From contig CAMPET010000112.1 of NCBI GenBank assembly GCA_946803715.1, positions 22,837-41,244 of the forward strand: 18,408 nt of DNA, written 5' to 3'. Numbering within the stretch: the stretch's first letter is position 1; every line of letters starts with the position of its first letter. The DNA comes from Beroe ovata. Taxonomy: Eukaryota > Ctenophora > Nuda > Beroida > Beroidae. A program made the position numbers and the translations under genes. Shown in pieces: positions 17,639-18,408 of the stretch. Under the pieces are notes generated by a model that had not been told where the DNA came from, made no database searches, and saw only the letters and a program-made list of their open reading frames with translations.

Positions 17639-18408
17639 TCAGTAAAACTGCTAAATCCAAGAATGGTTTTAAGGTAATAGTACATAATGCCAGATCTGTC
17701 AACAACAAAGTAAATGACATTTTGCACTGTATCCAGGATAAAGAAATTGACATAACCTGTCTCTGTGAAACCTGGTTTTATTCATCAAATTGTCCCACCA
17801 CTGCCACCATTAAATCATTCGGATACTCTATTATCCATAATTATAGAAGTACCCAGAGAGGTGGAGGAACTGCAGTCATATACAATTCATGTTTGAAAGC
17901 AAGATTGATGAAGCAATCTGAATTCACATCCTTTGAATGCACATGTGTCTCTTTCAAAGCTGATAGTTCAAAGCAAGTTGTGTTTGTAGTGTTGTACAGA
18001 ACAGGAGTTCTTACCAAGGTTTTCTTTCAGGAACTGGATGATCTCCTGTCAAATATTTGCTCACAATCCGACAATGTGGTCGTTGCTGGTGATATGAACA
18101 TTCATTTTGAGAATAATAAAGATAAGAAAGTCAAGGAAGGCTTAGAAATGTTTATGTCCTATGGTTTCAAACAACTCGTACACCAGCCTACTCATGTAAG
18201 TGGAGGTACCATTGATCAGGTATTTACCTTCTCACTTGATAGGAATATGTCATGTTCATTGCTAGAAGTGGACTCAGTAGAAACATTTGGATCAGATCAT
18301 TATCCAATTTATTGCGAGTTGAACATGTCCTTGGACACCAAGTACTTTAAGCAGTTGACATTCAGGAAATTTTCATCCATTGATCAAACTTCATTAAAAA
18401 GTGACATT
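17593..18408 (+). CDS. LINE ORF2, N-terminal endonuclease domain (incomplete at right edge)
   Basis: ORF2 nicks target DNA with this domain before reverse transcription. The frame is open for 272 codons to the window edge. The metal-dependent endonuclease motifs appear in order: HNARSVNNK, CLCETW (catalytic Glu), RGGGTAVIY, VVAGDMNIH (Asp and Asn), HVSGGTIDQVF and ETFGSDHYPIY (Asp and His). All key residues I know for the family are present with no internal stop, so this part looks recently active. There is no early ATG; the first in-frame Met lies well inside the domain. Translation would need frameshifting or reinitiation from ORF1, or the true start has been lost. The frame opens at 17593, but recognisable protein starts only near 17665. 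Confidence 0.85.

Larger units (their letters stand above)
17321..18408 (+). mobile_element. Non-LTR retrotransposon (LINE), 5' part, running off the right edge
   Basis: A gag-like zinc-knuckle ORF1 is followed, with a short overlap, by an ORF2 that begins with an apurinic/apyrimidinic-type endonuclease. That order is typical of CR1, Jockey and I-type LINEs. The reverse transcriptase would lie beyond the window, so the clade cannot be settled. Confidence 0.85.

Overview
The window is nuclear DNA from an animal, most likely an AT-rich marine invertebrate with compact genes and a repeat-laden genome. Spliced genes with GT-AG introns can be rebuilt by eye. Their products match animal proteins closely: VTA1, OST4, HEATR6, USP12/USP46 and NDUFA6. 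I cannot name the species. A non-bilaterian such as a ctenophore is possible but unproven.

All five conserved genes lie on the minus strand, one behind another. In transcription order, from the right of the window to the left, they are: NDUFA6 (complex I LYR subunit; 4 exons, 126 residues; 14491 to 13552); USP12/USP46 (ubiquitin protease; 4 coding exons, 347 residues; 12202 to 10728); HEATR6 (HEAT-repeat protein; 16 exons, 1082 residues, with a 17-nt microexon; 9334 to 2315); OST4 (41-residue oligosaccharyltransferase subunit; 1771 to 1646); and VTA1 (ESCRT-III/VPS4 regulator; only exon 1 is inside, 911 to 821, and the rest lies beyond position 1). A sixth gene, an intronless homeobox gene with its own TATA box, sits inside HEATR6 intron 10 on the same strand (5347 to 4706). 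The genes share no pathway. What links them is strand, spacing, and a splice-acceptor-like site just upstream of each conserved gene's start codon. That pattern could reflect spliced-leader trans-splicing or introns in the 5' UTRs.

Repeats are the other theme. Tandem repeats lie against splice sites in several introns: 3549-3648, 5868-5921, 6101-6233, 7663-7748 and 12217-12288. Foldback or MITE-like elements lie in HEATR6 intron 5 (7141-7351), at 15119-15213, at 15405-15479 (perfect 36-bp arms) and at 16905-17154. The last is a 250-bp palindrome of palindromes carrying five CRE octamers and flanked by TTA. A GC-rich cluster of TTCG-loop hairpins lies in VTA1 intron 1 (561-730).

The right end (about 17321 to 18408) enters a plus-strand non-LTR retrotransposon. 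It shows a decayed ORF1 with zinc knuckles and the open, apparently intact apurinic/apyrimidinic endonuclease part of ORF2, which runs off the window. From 15720 to 16900 I see no gene.
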